DNA from: Sulfuricurvum kujiense DSM 16994
GTDB lineage: Bacteria; Campylobacterota; Campylobacteria; Campylobacterales; Sulfurimonadaceae
Assembly (NCBI RefSeq): GCF_000183725.1
Contig: NC_014754.1
Span: 54,586 to 118,585 of the forward strand
DNA length: 64,000 bases
Direction: 5' to 3'
Made by a program: the position numbers and the translations under genes. Under the pieces are notes generated by a model, which saw only the letters and a list, made by a program, of their open reading frames with translations, was not told where the DNA came from and searched no databases. Below, one piece after another: positions 42,769 to 52,310 of the stretch (the stretch's first letter is position 1; every line of letters begins with the position of its first letter).

Positions 42769-44160
42769 TCATTCTGATTTCCAGCCGCCGCCTAGAGCTT
42801 TATATAGGGTAATTTGATTCGCAAGCTGCTGCACCTGTAAACCGACAAGATTCACCTGAGCATCCAATTCTCCTCGTTTGGCGTCTAAAACATTCAAATA
42901 ATCGACATATCCCGCGTCATAACGCATTTGAGACAAGCTCAGCAGTTTGACGTATGCATCTTTCCCCTCCTCCTGTGCCGTGATTTTAGCGTTGGAAGAT
43001 TCGATCTTTTTTAAAGAATCGTACACCTCTTTGAAAGCGTTTTTGACACTTTTGGCATATTGGATTTGCGCCGTTTCTTTTTTAGATTCGGTACTCTCGA
43101 CCTGATTTTTAATCCGTCCGAAATCGAGTAAGGGGACATTTAAAGAAGGGCCTATCCCCCATACACCCGCAGAGTTTTGCATGAGGCGGTTTAGTTCCGA
43201 ACTCTCCAAACCGATATTCCCGCTCAACGAGATTGATGGAAAATAGGCAGCTTTGGCAACACCGATATTGGCATTCGCCGCACGAAGCATCTCTTCTGCC
43301 GAGCGGATATCCGGGCGTCTTTGCAGAAGATCGGAGGGGATGCCGGCAGGAATCGAGAGAGGTTTCGGAAGTTCAGTAACCGTCGTGAATCCCATTTCGC
43401 CAATCTCTTTCGGGGTCCGCCCGACTAATAATGCCAATGCGTTTTCATTCAACGATTTTGACTCTTTGAGCCCTTCCAGCGAGAGCTTGGCATTGGCGTA
43501 TAAGGTATGGGCCTGTTCCGCCGTCATCGGATCGATCTCTCCGAAACGGTGTTGACGCAGGCGATATTCATATCCCTCTTTAAATGCTTCGACACTTTGT
43601 TCTGTTATCTCAATTTGACGCTTGATCGCGACTAGATTGAAATAAGCTTCTGCGACACTGCTTACCAACGTAATACGAACCGTATCCCGTTCGGCCTGTG
43701 TTGCCGTAAACTCGGACAAGGCGGCATTTTCCTGATTTTTTAGTTTTCCCCAAAAATCGATTTCATATCCCAGTGTCGCCGACAGACCATAGGTATTGTA
43801 AATCATCCCTCCCATAGGAGAGAGCGATTCTTCGCTCGTTTTCTGGCGGGTGGCCGACGCGGAAGCATTCAAGGTCGGATAGCGTTGTGCTTCACTCAGA
43901 CCCAACAGCGCTTTTGCCGTATTGACGTTGCTGATAGAGAGCTTCAAATCGTCGCTGTTACGGAGCGCTTCGTCGATCAGAGCATCGAGAAAGGGGTCTT
44001 GGTAGCGTTTCCACCACTCGGCCGTCACGATCCGTTCGGTTGCATTGGTGTCACCTTTCGCCGCTGGAAGTTCCGGCGTCTGGATCTGCAGATTCGGTGC
44101 CAGCGAACAACCGCCGATGCTCAAGGCTATTGCCAATAATAAAGATATATTACGCTTCAT
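42769..44160 (-). CDS. NodT/OprM-type outer-membrane factor
   Basis: 463 residues with a lipoprotein signal (SIGGCSLAP, Cys18) and NodT/OprM landmarks: TAEWWKRYQDPFLDALIDEAL, then VAEAYFNLVA, IPSDLLQRRPDIRSAEEML and AKAAYFPSISLSG. It forms the exit duct of the tripartite pump; the genes upstream encode its RND and adaptor partners. The start overlaps the RND stop by 11 bases. The ORF on the opposite strand here is a shadow. Confidence 0.93.
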   Translation of the reverse strand: MKRNISLLLAIALSIGGCSLAPNLQIQTPELPAAKGDTNATERIVTAEWWKRYQDPFLDALIDEALRNSDDLKLSISNVNTAKALLGLSEAQRYPTLNASASATRQKTSEESLSPMGGMIYNTYGLSATLGYEIDFWGKLKNQENAALSEFTATQAERDTVRITLVSSVAEAYFNLVAIKRQIEITEQSVEAFKEGYEYRLRQHRFGEIDPMTAEQAHTLYANAKLSLEGLKESKSLNENALALLVGRTPKEIGEMGFTTVTELPKPLSIPAGIPSDLLQRRPDIRSAEEMLRAANANIGVAKAAYFPSISLSGNIGLESSELNRLMQNSAGVWGIGPSLNVPLLDFGRIKNQVESTESKKETAQIQYAKSVKNAFKEVYDSLKKIESSNAKITAQEEGKDAYVKLLSLSQMRYDAGYVDYLNVLDAKRGELDAQVNLVGLQVQQLANQITLYKALGGGWKSE

Positions 44161-47100
44161 GTTGAGCCTCTTTGCGTTTAAACTTATTGGTCAGTTTTAT
44201 AATCAAATAATAAAAAAGCGGAATAAAAAAGATCGCCACTACCGTCAACAGCGTCATACCGCTCACCACTGTCGTACCGATGATATGGCGGCTATTGGCA
44301 CCTGCTCCCGTGCTGATCACGAGAGGGAGGGTACCGCCGATAAATGCCAACGAGGTCATGACGATCGGACGGAACCGGATCGTCGCACCCGCGATCGTCG
44401 CATCGTACAGGCTCATCCCCTCTTTGAGTTTTTGCTGTGCGAATTCGACAATCAAAATAGCGTTTTTAGCCGCCAATCCGACCAGTGTCACCAGTCCGAC
44501 TTGGAAATAGATATCGTTTTCCAAGCCCCGCCAATAGACCCCCAGCGACGCCCCGAGCAGAGCAAAAGGGACGGTCATCAAAACGGCAAACGGAATACTC
44601 CAGCTCTCGTACAATGCCGCGAGGATCAGGAAGATAAAGACGATCGCGTACACAAAGGTATTGTTCCCTTCTGCAGCCAGTTTTTTCTCCTGATACGCCG
44701 TACCCGTCCACGCGATGGAGTACCCTTCCGGCAATATTTTGCTCGAAATCTCTTCGATAATACGCATCGCCTCTCCCGAGCTGTATCCCGGTGCCGGTTC
44801 GGCAGAGATCTGTCCCGCCGTAAACATATTAAAGCGCTGTATTACGCTCGGTCCGACGACACGTTCGGCATGCACCAGGGAGCTGATCGGGATAAGCGCA
44901 CCGCTTGCGGAACGGACGAATACGTCGCTATAGTCCTCTACGTCGTCGCGGTAATTCGATTCGACTTGCAGATTGACGTGGTAGACGCGTCCGAACATAT
45001 TGAAATCATTCGCGTATCCCGAACCGAACGTCGTCCCCAATGTGTCGTAAATATCGGAAATTTCAACGTTCATTGCCTTGGCTTTGTCTTTATCGATTGT
45101 GATATGATATTGCGGAACCTCCGTATTCATCGTCGTCCGTACTGCTCTGAGTTCGGGCCGTTTGTTCGCTTCCGCGACGATTTGACCGACGTAGTTGCTG
45201 AGATCTTGAATATCTCCCCCTTTTCGATCCTGAACGTACATATCAAAACCGCCGGTCGAACTCATACCTATAATGGCGGGAAGATTGACTGCAATGACCA
45301 TCGCTTCTTTATTTTGCGAAAACTGCCCCATCAAAGAGCCGACCAGAGCCGTCGATTCCTGTTCCGGCGATTTTCGCAGCGACCAGTCCTTCAGCCCGGC
45401 GAAAGCGACCCCGGCATCGGATTTAAACGCGAACGTCGCGAAATCGATACCGCTCATCGCTCCGACATAATCGATATTCGGATTGGACGATGCGGCTTCG
45501 ATCACCTCTTTTTGAGCATTGACCGTCCGCTCCAACGATGCCCCCGGCATCAGGTACGAAAGGATCAATACTACCCCTTTGTCTTCTCCCGGGACAAGCC
45601 CTGTCGGAAGCTTTTGGGTCATCCAAACCGCCGATGCGATCATTACCCCGAATATTAGAACGTTTAACGCCGCATATCGGATCATCTTTTTAACACTGGC
45701 ACTGAACCACAGCGTCAAGCGCTCGAAGAATCGGTTGAAGAGACGAATAATGAAAATCGGCTCGGATTCGTGCTTTTTCAAAAAGACGGCGCACAACGCC
45801 GGGGTCAGCGTCAATGCCACCAAGCCCGAAATGGCGACGGAGATGACGATCGTCATCGCAAACTGCTGATACATGACCCCGCTGAACCCTCCGCTGAGCC
45901 CCGCGGGGATAAAGACGGCAGAGAGGACCAATACGATCGCGATAACCGGTCCGGCGATCTCTTTCATCGCGATGACCGTCGCTTCTTTAACCGTTATTTT
46001 TTCATCCGTCCTTAAAACCCTCTCGACATTTTCGATAACGACAATGGCGTCATCGACGACCAGCCCGATCGCCAGAATGAGGGCGAACAGAGTCAAAAGA
46101 TTGATCGAGAATCCCGCCATGTACAAACCTGCAAACGTCCCGATGATCGATACGGGAATCGCTAATACCGGAATTATCGTCGCCCGCCAGTTCCCCAAAA
46201 AGAGGTAAATGATGATAACGACCATGATAAACGCTTCCAAGAGGGTGTGCTTAACCTCATTGATCGACGTTTGGACGAATTTAGTCGTATCGTACAAAGA
46301 GGTATATTGCACATCTTTCGGAAACTCTTTGGACGCTTCGGCGAGTACTTTATCCAGTTCCGCCGATACTTCCAGCGCATTTGCCCCCGGTGCCAGAAAG
46401 ACTCCGGCCACCGCCATATCCTGTTTATTCAACATCCCTTTGAGCATATAGCGCTCGGCACCGAGTTCGACACGGGCAACATCTTTGAGATGAAGCGACG
46501 ATCCGTCTTCGTTGGAACGAACCAGAATGTTACCGAACTCCTCGGCCGTTTTGAGTCTCCCCTCTGTAGTGACAGTATAATCAAACGCCTGATTGGAGGC
46601 AACCGGTTCTTCTCCGATATGTCCGGCGGACATCTGGACGTTTTGCCCTTCGATTACCCCTAAAACATCCTTCGGGGTTAAGTTATATGCAGCCATTTTA
46701 TCGGGACGGAGCCAAATCCGAACGGCATACTCTTTACTTCCAAATAGGAAAGCGTCACCTACACCTTTGATTCGTTTGATGTCATCCATAACATTAATTA
46801 ACGCATAGTTATTCAACCACAGCGCGTCATGAACTTCGCCTTTAGAGGTGAACCCCACGACCCGTAAAATATCAGGAGAACGTTCACGTACGCTTATCCC
46901 TTGACGCCTTACCTCTTCAGGTAGTTTAGTCAATGCCACCTGCACACGGTTGTTGATATCGACATTCGCCGCGGCCGGATCGGTTCCCGTCGCAAACGTC
47001 ACACTGATACTGAGCGTTCCGCTCGGTGACGCGGTCGAACTCATGTAAATCATGTTTTTCGCACCGTTGATCGCATCTTCCAACGGTGACGCAACCGTTT

Positions 47101-47278
47101 TCGCCAACGTTTCGGCATCGGCACCGGGGTACGTCGCCTGAACCATGATTTGCGGTGGAACGACGGCAGGATACTCTTGGATTGGGAGTTTGTTAAGACC
47201 GATCAAGCCCGCCAAAATGATAATAACCGACAATACCGTTGAAAAGATAGGCCGGTCGATAAAATATTTGGAAAACAT
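44150..47278 (-). CDS. HAE1-type RND multidrug efflux permease
   Basis: 1042 residues, full AcrB/CmeB length: FIDRPIFSTVLSVIIILAG at the start, twelve membrane helices, proton-relay aspartates in GLVVDDAIVVIENVER, and Lys in GLAAKNAILIVEFAQ. Porter-domain motifs such as QYTSLYDTTKFVQTSI are intact. It exports hydrophobic drugs or bile-like compounds by proton antiport. Operon order adaptor, pump, OMF, with gaps of two bases or overlap. Unlike the pump at 31209-34491 it is one protein. Confidence 0.95.
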   Translation of the reverse strand: MFSKYFIDRPIFSTVLSVIIILAGLIGLNKLPIQEYPAVVPPQIMVQATYPGADAETLAKTVASPLEDAINGAKNMIYMSSTASPSGTLSISVTFATGTDPAAANVDINNRVQVALTKLPEEVRRQGISVRERSPDILRVVGFTSKGEVHDALWLNNYALINVMDDIKRIKGVGDAFLFGSKEYAVRIWLRPDKMAAYNLTPKDVLGVIEGQNVQMSAGHIGEEPVASNQAFDYTVTTEGRLKTAEEFGNILVRSNEDGSSLHLKDVARVELGAERYMLKGMLNKQDMAVAGVFLAPGANALEVSAELDKVLAEASKEFPKDVQYTSLYDTTKFVQTSINEVKHTLLEAFIMVVIIIYLFLGNWRATIIPVLAIPVSIIGTFAGLYMAGFSINLLTLFALILAIGLVVDDAIVVIENVERVLRTDEKITVKEATVIAMKEIAGPVIAIVLVLSAVFIPAGLSGGFSGVMYQQFAMTIVISVAISGLVALTLTPALCAVFLKKHESEPIFIIRLFNRFFERLTLWFSASVKKMIRYAALNVLIFGVMIASAVWMTQKLPTGLVPGEDKGVVLILSYLMPGASLERTVNAQKEVIEAASSNPNIDYVGAMSGIDFATFAFKSDAGVAFAGLKDWSLRKSPEQESTALVGSLMGQFSQNKEAMVIAVNLPAIIGMSSTGGFDMYVQDRKGGDIQDLSNYVGQIVAEANKRPELRAVRTTMNTEVPQYHITIDKDKAKAMNVEISDIYDTLGTTFGSGYANDFNMFGRVYHVNLQVESNYRDDVEDYSDVFVRSASGALIPISSLVHAERVVGPSVIQRFNMFTAGQISAEPAPGYSSGEAMRIIEEISSKILPEGYSIAWTGTAYQEKKLAAEGNNTFVYAIVFIFLILAALYESWSIPFAVLMTVPFALLGASLGVYWRGLENDIYFQVGLVTLVGLAAKNAILIVEFAQQKLKEGMSLYDATIAGATIRFRPIVMTSLAFIGGTLPLVISTGAGANSRHIIGTTVVSGMTLLTVVAIFFIPLFYYLIIKLTNKFKRKEAQHEA

Positions 47279-47280
47279 AC

Positions 47281-48411
47281 TTATTTCCCTTCGGAATTGA
47301 CAACTTTGTCAATCGCAACAGGCGCACCCGGCTGAATGCGGAAAAAATTATTGACGATGACGGTATCCCCCGCTTTCAAACCCTGCTCGATGATAAAACC
47401 ATCGCCGCTCTTTTTGCCGAGTTTGATCGGACGTATTCCGACGACTCCTTTGTCCACAACCATAACGATTGTCCCCATTTTGTTTTGCAGTACCGCTTTT
47501 TGGGGAACGGTGATCGCCCCTTCTGCATGGACACCGACGATATTGATCCGACCGAACGCTCCGGGGATCAATGCATTATTCGGATTTTTCAGCCGCGCCC
47601 GTACTTTGATACTTCCGGTATTGGTATTGATCTGGGGAGCGACATAATCGACGATACCCGAATAGAGCGTACCGTTATAATTGAAAGAAACTTGGAGTTT
47701 TCCCCCTTTTGCGAGGTTTTGAAGCGAACCGCCCGCTTTGCGGACATCGACATCGGGGATCGAAAACTCCGCATAAATCGGATCGACCTGCGTGATGCTC
47801 ACCAGAGGTGTCCCTGCTGTGACGACGTTTCCGACATCAATTTGTTTCATTTCGACGATTCCGCTGATCGGTGCTTTAACCGCCGTATAATTCAGATCGA
47901 TTTTAGCCGACTGAAGCCGTGCTTTGGCAGATGAGACATCCGCTTTAGCCATTTCGTACGCCGAGAGGCTGGCATCGTATTCTTTCTTGCTGATCGCATT
48001 GTTTTTAAAAAGATTCTCGACCCGTTCCCAATCCCGCTGCGCGTTGGTAAAAGCCGCTTTTTTAACTTCCAGATCGGCGCTGCGTTCATTGACTAAAGCC
48101 GCATAGCTGTCCGGCTCGATCCGATAGAGCAAATCCCCTTTTTTGACAAAACTCCCTTCCGTATAGAGTTTTTGGATCAATACCCCGGTGATTCGCGAGG
48201 TAACCGTTGCATTTGCCAATGCGTTTAAACGTGCCGGATACGCAAACGTAACCGGAATCGGCTGAGCCGAACCGACTTTGTAAACATCCACCTTTGGAAC
48301 CTGCTGCGATTGTTCGGCAGGCGTTTTTTGAGCTCCTTGTAATGACAACGGTATCACTCCGACAAGGATAGCCGCACTTACCGATAGTATCGGGTTCGTT
48401 ATTCGTTTCAT
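47281..48411 (-). CDS. AcrA/CmeA-type adaptor of the RND pump
   Basis: 376 residues: signal peptide (about 1-25), lipoyl half-motif (GVLIQKLYTEGSFVKKGDLL), alpha hairpin, second half (VKAPISGIVEMKQIDVGNVV), beta-barrel (YAEFSIPDVDVRKAGG) and membrane-proximal domain with VPQKAVLQNKMGTIVMVV. First gene of the operon. A 16-base perfect palindrome (48450-48465) about 40 bases before the start is the probable operator of a local repressor that is not adjacent. Confidence 0.94.
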   Translation of the reverse strand: MKRITNPILSVSAAILVGVIPLSLQGAQKTPAEQSQQVPKVDVYKVGSAQPIPVTFAYPARLNALANATVTSRITGVLIQKLYTEGSFVKKGDLLYRIEPDSYAALVNERSADLEVKKAAFTNAQRDWERVENLFKNNAISKKEYDASLSAYEMAKADVSSAKARLQSAKIDLNYTAVKAPISGIVEMKQIDVGNVVTAGTPLVSITQVDPIYAEFSIPDVDVRKAGGSLQNLAKGGKLQVSFNYNGTLYSGIVDYVAPQINTNTGSIKVRARLKNPNNALIPGAFGRINIVGVHAEGAITVPQKAVLQNKMGTIVMVVDKGVVGIRPIKLGKKSGDGFIIEQGLKAGDTVIVNNFFRIQPGAPVAIDKVVNSEGK

Positions 48412-48449
48412 TCTTTCTCCTAATGAATTATGTCGAGTAATATCAATAA

Positions 48450-48465
48450 ATCTTTCTAGAAAGAT
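48450..48465. promoter_or_regulatory. Perfect palindrome before the RND operon
   Basis: ATCTTTCT-AGAAAGAT, 16 bases. It has the form of a repressor operator and lies in the promoter region of the adaptor gene (start 48411). Confidence 0.6.
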
Positions 48466-48470
48466 ATCTT

Positions 48471-48503
48471 TATTCGCCTTATATTCGCCTTATATTCCCC
48501 TTT
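48471..48503. repeat. Short 11-base tandem repeat in the RND promoter region
   Basis: TATTCGCCTTA occurs twice (48471, 48482) followed by a third imperfect copy TATTCCCCTTT. Copy-number change here would alter promoter spacing. Confidence 0.7.
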
Positions 48504-48676
48504 TTCTTTATATGAATTTCTTTTACTATTACAATACTAAGATTTCAAGGAAAGCATGAAAGGCTGTAAATCATATTTTTAAAATAGAAAATGTATTCCT
48601 AGCAGCTATTTTTCCTGCTTCAATTGTTTGATTCGCTTTGTGAAAGTCAAATGTCCCGCATATATCCATAGGAATA

Positions 48677-49432
48677 TTAATTAATATATCGGGGGGGGTA
48701 GCCTCCCAAATGATAACTAATTAATGTACGCTGGATTGAATCCAGCGTCTTTTCCAAAACATTTAGTATTGGAAGCGGCACATTTTCTTCTTTTACGATT
48801 GACTTCTGTGTTTTTAGTACTACACCTCTAATAACTGATTGATTTTCTATTACATTATCGGGTAGATGAATATCAGATTTTAGAAGATCAGCATACAAAT
48901 TTACGGCAATCGTGAGATCGGAATGATCTGATATTGTTGGTGCAACGGGGATAGGATTCAATACGCCGCCATCAATAAGCATCATTCCATCAATTTGTAT
49001 CGGAGTTAAAAGAAATGGTATTGAGATTGATGCCCGTACTGCATCTATAAGGTCACCATGTTGAAACCATACTTCTTTGTTTCGATTTAGATCTGTAGCA
49101 ACTGCGGTGTATTTGATCGGTAATTCTTCAATATTTATACGACCAATCATTTCTGATAATTTATCCATTAGTTTTATTCCAAGAAAAATTCCACGTCTAT
49201 TATTCCAAGAAATATCAAGCCATTTTGTTAAATCTATGCTCTTTAGTTCAATAACCCATTCTTTGTATTCTTCTATTTTTCCACAGGCGTATAGTGCACC
49301 GATCAAAGCCCCCATTGATGATCCACTGATTGAAACTATCTGATATCCTAACCGTTCAATTTCCTCAATAACACCGATGTGTGCATAACCGCGTGCTCCC
49401 CCACTTCCTAAAACTAACGATACTGTTTTCAT
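48677..49432 (-). CDS. Patatin-like phospholipase (RssA type)
   Basis: 251 residues with GSGGARGYAHIG (oxyanion loop), GSSMGALIGAL (nucleophile Ser) and DGGVLNPIPV (catalytic Asp), the full patatin set. There is no signal peptide, so cytoplasmic, acting on membrane lipids. The start overlaps the stop of the nucleotidyltransferase gene. It is the second phospholipase gene within 5 kb (see OMPLA). Substrate unknown. Confidence 0.92.
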   Translation of the reverse strand: MKTVSLVLGSGGARGYAHIGVIEEIERLGYQIVSISGSSMGALIGALYACGKIEEYKEWVIELKSIDLTKWLDISWNNRRGIFLGIKLMDKLSEMIGRINIEELPIKYTAVATDLNRNKEVWFQHGDLIDAVRASISIPFLLTPIQIDGMMLIDGGVLNPIPVAPTISDHSDLTIAVNLYADLLKSDIHLPDNVIENQSVIRGVVLKTQKSIVKEENVPLPILNVLEKTLDSIQRTLISYHLGGYPPRYIN

Positions 49433-51966
49433 TTTATTAGTATTCTTTTACTATCGTGATGTATTTTAGTCCACTCCACAATTTTTAGACAGTATGTTGT
49501 ATAAATTTTTTCACCACTCTCATCCGTTTCGGCTTGTATATAAATATTAAGATGATCGCTGTATTGATCCGGAATCATTAAAATCCAATCGTTTTGATCT
49601 AGCCAAATCTTGACACCATCGAGCATCGATGATTTTTTACCTTTAGCATCTTGGAGGAACATCCTCATCATTTTTCCTTTGAGCGCTTGAGAACACGGAA
49701 TCTTAAAACTACTATAAAAAAACTTAGGTAGGAGATTAATGATATCGGAAAGCTTAACACTATGGGTGACCATCAACTGCAATATTTTTAATGTGGCATA
49801 CATCGAATCTCTATGTGTCGCAAACTCGGTAAATGTGAAATTTCCTTCGCCAGATGCAACCAAATCATATGTTTTCATTTTCGATGCTTTGAAATTCGAG
49901 TACTGCCCGCGTTCAATCTCGAGGTGATCGAAATAGACAATATCTGCCGCCCATGTCGGCAGATATACCCTCTTTTTCTCTCCGGAAGCTATTGCATCCA
50001 TATTGAGCAGACTTAACACTACATATAAAGAAGTCTGTTTGGTAAGCAATATTCCCTCATCGCTGATGATATCAAGACGCTGCCCGTGAGGGAAAAGAAC
50101 AAAGCCGGCATCCAAATGAAGAGCACGTATTACAGCTCCCATATCCTCATATGAGCGCTTCGCCGTATTATTGATGTTTGCAAGACGATGTTCGTCTTCA
50201 TACGCGTTAAACATGATGTGTTCGACATTCAAGTCGTTCAATATTGTCGGAAAGACTTCAGATGCCAATCCGTGCATTACATCCACTGCAATACGGCACT
50301 CTAGACATTTAAACCGATGCGACTGCAATATGGTTTCCATCCCTTTTTTGTACTCATAGTATTCTCGTGTATGATCGAGAGGGAAAATTTGACCTATTTG
50401 AGTGTAATCGACACGGCGGAATGTCTCTTTAAAAAACGCTTTTTCGATTTTTTTAGCTACATCATTATTAATTCGCAGTGCTTCATTGTTGTAAAACGTA
50501 ATTACCGTACTTGTCGGATCATCAAGTTTTTGATTAAAATGGACTCCGGCAGTATAGTTTTCATGAAACGAAAGACTGCATCGCATGACAGCGGAAGGGA
50601 TTGCATTGTAATCGACCACATCGACTCCTGAAGAGAGCAAGCCCCCTAAAAAAGCCCTTTTCAGCATTCGTGAACTTTTATCGTAATGGCGTGAAACAAG
50701 TACGGTTGAACCGATAGGAAGCTGTGCGCCAAAGGATTCAGCCAGTTTGGTGGCCATTTCGCAGGAGAGTTCTACGTTGGATTTTCCGATGACCATCCCA
50801 TCTTCAAAAATAGAATTTTTATATTTGTTCCCTAAAATAATACTTCGGCTGACAATCGCGGCATCTTCGATCATTTTGTTCGGCCAGATAGTGACATCTT
50901 TTTCAATCGTGACCAATACTCCTATTTCACACCCCTCGGCCAAGATCAATCCTGATTTTGCGGTAACATTTTTTCCGATCTTATTATGATTACAAATGAC
51001 ACATCCATCTAAATGAGCATTTTTACCAATCTCTACATCTTCCCATATAACACTGTTTCGAATTTTACATCCGGAACCGATCGTGACATTATTTCCAATG
51101 ACAACATTGTTCAATTTCGCACCGTGCTTAACCGCTACATCGTTCCCAATCACAACAATTCCGACAATCTCGACACTCTCATCGATATCGAAATCTCCTT
51201 CATGAATCAATACTCCATCGGGGTATTTAATCGCTTCACCACCCAGTTCAAATTTAATTTTTCCGCTTAGAATATCTTCGTACACATCGCGGTAACTTTC
51301 CGGATTTCCGACATCGCGCCAATACCCTTGGGCATGACCGGCCATCAAATCGATTCCCTTACGCATGAGCAACGGAAACAGATCTTTCGCAAAATCAAAA
51401 TTTTTATTTTTAGGGATATAATCTAAGATTTCAGGCTCGATGACATAAATTCCGGTGTTGATCGTGTCGCTAAACACTTCACCCCAGCTCGGCTTTTCGA
51501 GAAATTTTTCTATTTCCCCCTCTTCATTCGCGATAACGACACCAAACTCCAATGGATTTTCAACCGATGTGAGTGTAATGGTCAGTTTTGACTTTTTCTC
51601 TTTATGATAATCAAAGATTTTCTGAAAATCAAAATCGGTTACCAAATCGCCGCTGATAATAATAAAGTTTTCGTCTCCGATGTATTCTTGAGCTTTTTTA
51701 ACAGCACCGGCCGTTCCGTAATCGTCATCCGGAATAACATACGTAATGTTGATTCCCCATTTGCTTCCGTCTTGAAAATAGTCTTTTATAACCTCTGGCT
51801 TGAAATAAAGAAGAATAATAAATTCTTTTATACCCAAGTTTCGTAAACTTACAATCGTATGCTCCATCATCGGACGATTCATAATTGGTAACATAGGTTT
51901 AGGGATTGAGTTTGTAAGAGGCTGTATACGTGTACCGAATCCTCCTGCCATCACCACAGCTTTCAT
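49429..51966 (-). CDS. Sugar-1-phosphate nucleotidyltransferase with LbH and degenerate phosphomutase domain
   Basis: 845 residues: nucleotidyltransferase (1-230; GGFGTRIQPLT, PKPMLPIMNRPM), left-handed beta-helix hexapeptides (about 250-370; VVIGNNVTIGSGCKI), and a phosphomannomutase-like domain (about 380-840). In that last domain the phosphoserine loop (normally TASHNP) reads GVHFNQ and the metal loop (normally DGDGDR) reads FPHGQR, so it cannot be a working mutase and is probably regulatory. The first part likely makes GDP-mannose or a related NDP-sugar for surface polysaccharide. ATG 51966 is preferred over 51969. Confidence 0.88.
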   Translation of the reverse strand: MKAVVMAGGFGTRIQPLTNSIPKPMLPIMNRPMMEHTIVSLRNLGIKEFIILLYFKPEVIKDYFQDGSKWGINITYVIPDDDYGTAGAVKKAQEYIGDENFIIISGDLVTDFDFQKIFDYHKEKKSKLTITLTSVENPLEFGVVIANEEGEIEKFLEKPSWGEVFSDTINTGIYVIEPEILDYIPKNKNFDFAKDLFPLLMRKGIDLMAGHAQGYWRDVGNPESYRDVYEDILSGKIKFELGGEAIKYPDGVLIHEGDFDIDESVEIVGIVVIGNDVAVKHGAKLNNVVIGNNVTIGSGCKIRNSVIWEDVEIGKNAHLDGCVICNHNKIGKNVTAKSGLILAEGCEIGVLVTIEKDVTIWPNKMIEDAAIVSRSIILGNKYKNSIFEDGMVIGKSNVELSCEMATKLAESFGAQLPIGSTVLVSRHYDKSSRMLKRAFLGGLLSSGVDVVDYNAIPSAVMRCSLSFHENYTAGVHFNQKLDDPTSTVITFYNNEALRINNDVAKKIEKAFFKETFRRVDYTQIGQIFPLDHTREYYEYKKGMETILQSHRFKCLECRIAVDVMHGLASEVFPTILNDLNVEHIMFNAYEDEHRLANINNTAKRSYEDMGAVIRALHLDAGFVLFPHGQRLDIISDEGILLTKQTSLYVVLSLLNMDAIASGEKKRVYLPTWAADIVYFDHLEIERGQYSNFKASKMKTYDLVASGEGNFTFTEFATHRDSMYATLKILQLMVTHSVKLSDIINLLPKFFYSSFKIPCSQALKGKMMRMFLQDAKGKKSSMLDGVKIWLDQNDWILMIPDQYSDHLNIYIQAETDESGEKIYTTYCLKIVEWTKIHHDSKRILIK

Positions 51967-52050
51967 CACTTCACCTTTCGAATTACACAGAGTACATGTC
52001 TTATTAGTTATTTTTTTGATTTATTGTTTCATAAGTATAACTAAAATACA

Positions 52051-52072
52051 TATAAAAAAGAACTTAATTCAT
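52051..52072. promoter_or_regulatory. 22-base motif shared with 55078-55099, copy 1
   Basis: Begins TATAAAAAAGAACTTAAT and is identical over 22 bases to the second copy. It lies about 85-105 bases before the nucleotidyltransferase start, in promoter position, just after the end of the HD-GYP/OMPLA operon. Confidence 0.6.
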
Positions 52073-52088
52073 TTAATGAATATCATTA

Positions 52089-52310
52089 CTATCTTATATT
52101 ATTGTTTAAAATTTTGACCTTATTCAGAAGGTCAGTTGCCTCTTGATAGCTCATCTTATCGATGTCTTCAAAAATATCAAGTTGAATTTGTATCAATTCG
52201 ATTTTGCTTTCGATAAAACTTGTTTGCCCGATTCTTTTTTCAATCGATTCCAGAGAATCTAGGAATTGAAGATAATTGACCGATTTTATACTATGTATGA
52301 CGGTAGTCAT
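52089..52310 (-). CDS. Small helical protein, unknown (73 residues)
   Basis: Last gene of the HD-GYP operon; ATGA overlap with the OMPLA gene. Predominantly helical, charged (LQFLDSLESIEKRIG, ESKIELIQIQLDIFEDID). No signal or membrane helix. Not recognised; coupling with the phospholipase gene suggests a cytoplasmic partner or regulator of the same operon. Confidence 0.5.
   Translation of the reverse strand: MTTVIHSIKSVNYLQFLDSLESIEKRIGQTSFIESKIELIQIQLDIFEDIDKMSYQEATDLLNKVKILNNNIR

Noticed and set aside
44045..45658. A 537-residue ORF on the plus strand
   Set aside because: It lies antisense to the OMF and RND genes, has a low-complexity Arg/Asp/His composition and no ribosome site; it is a shadow of GC-biased codons.
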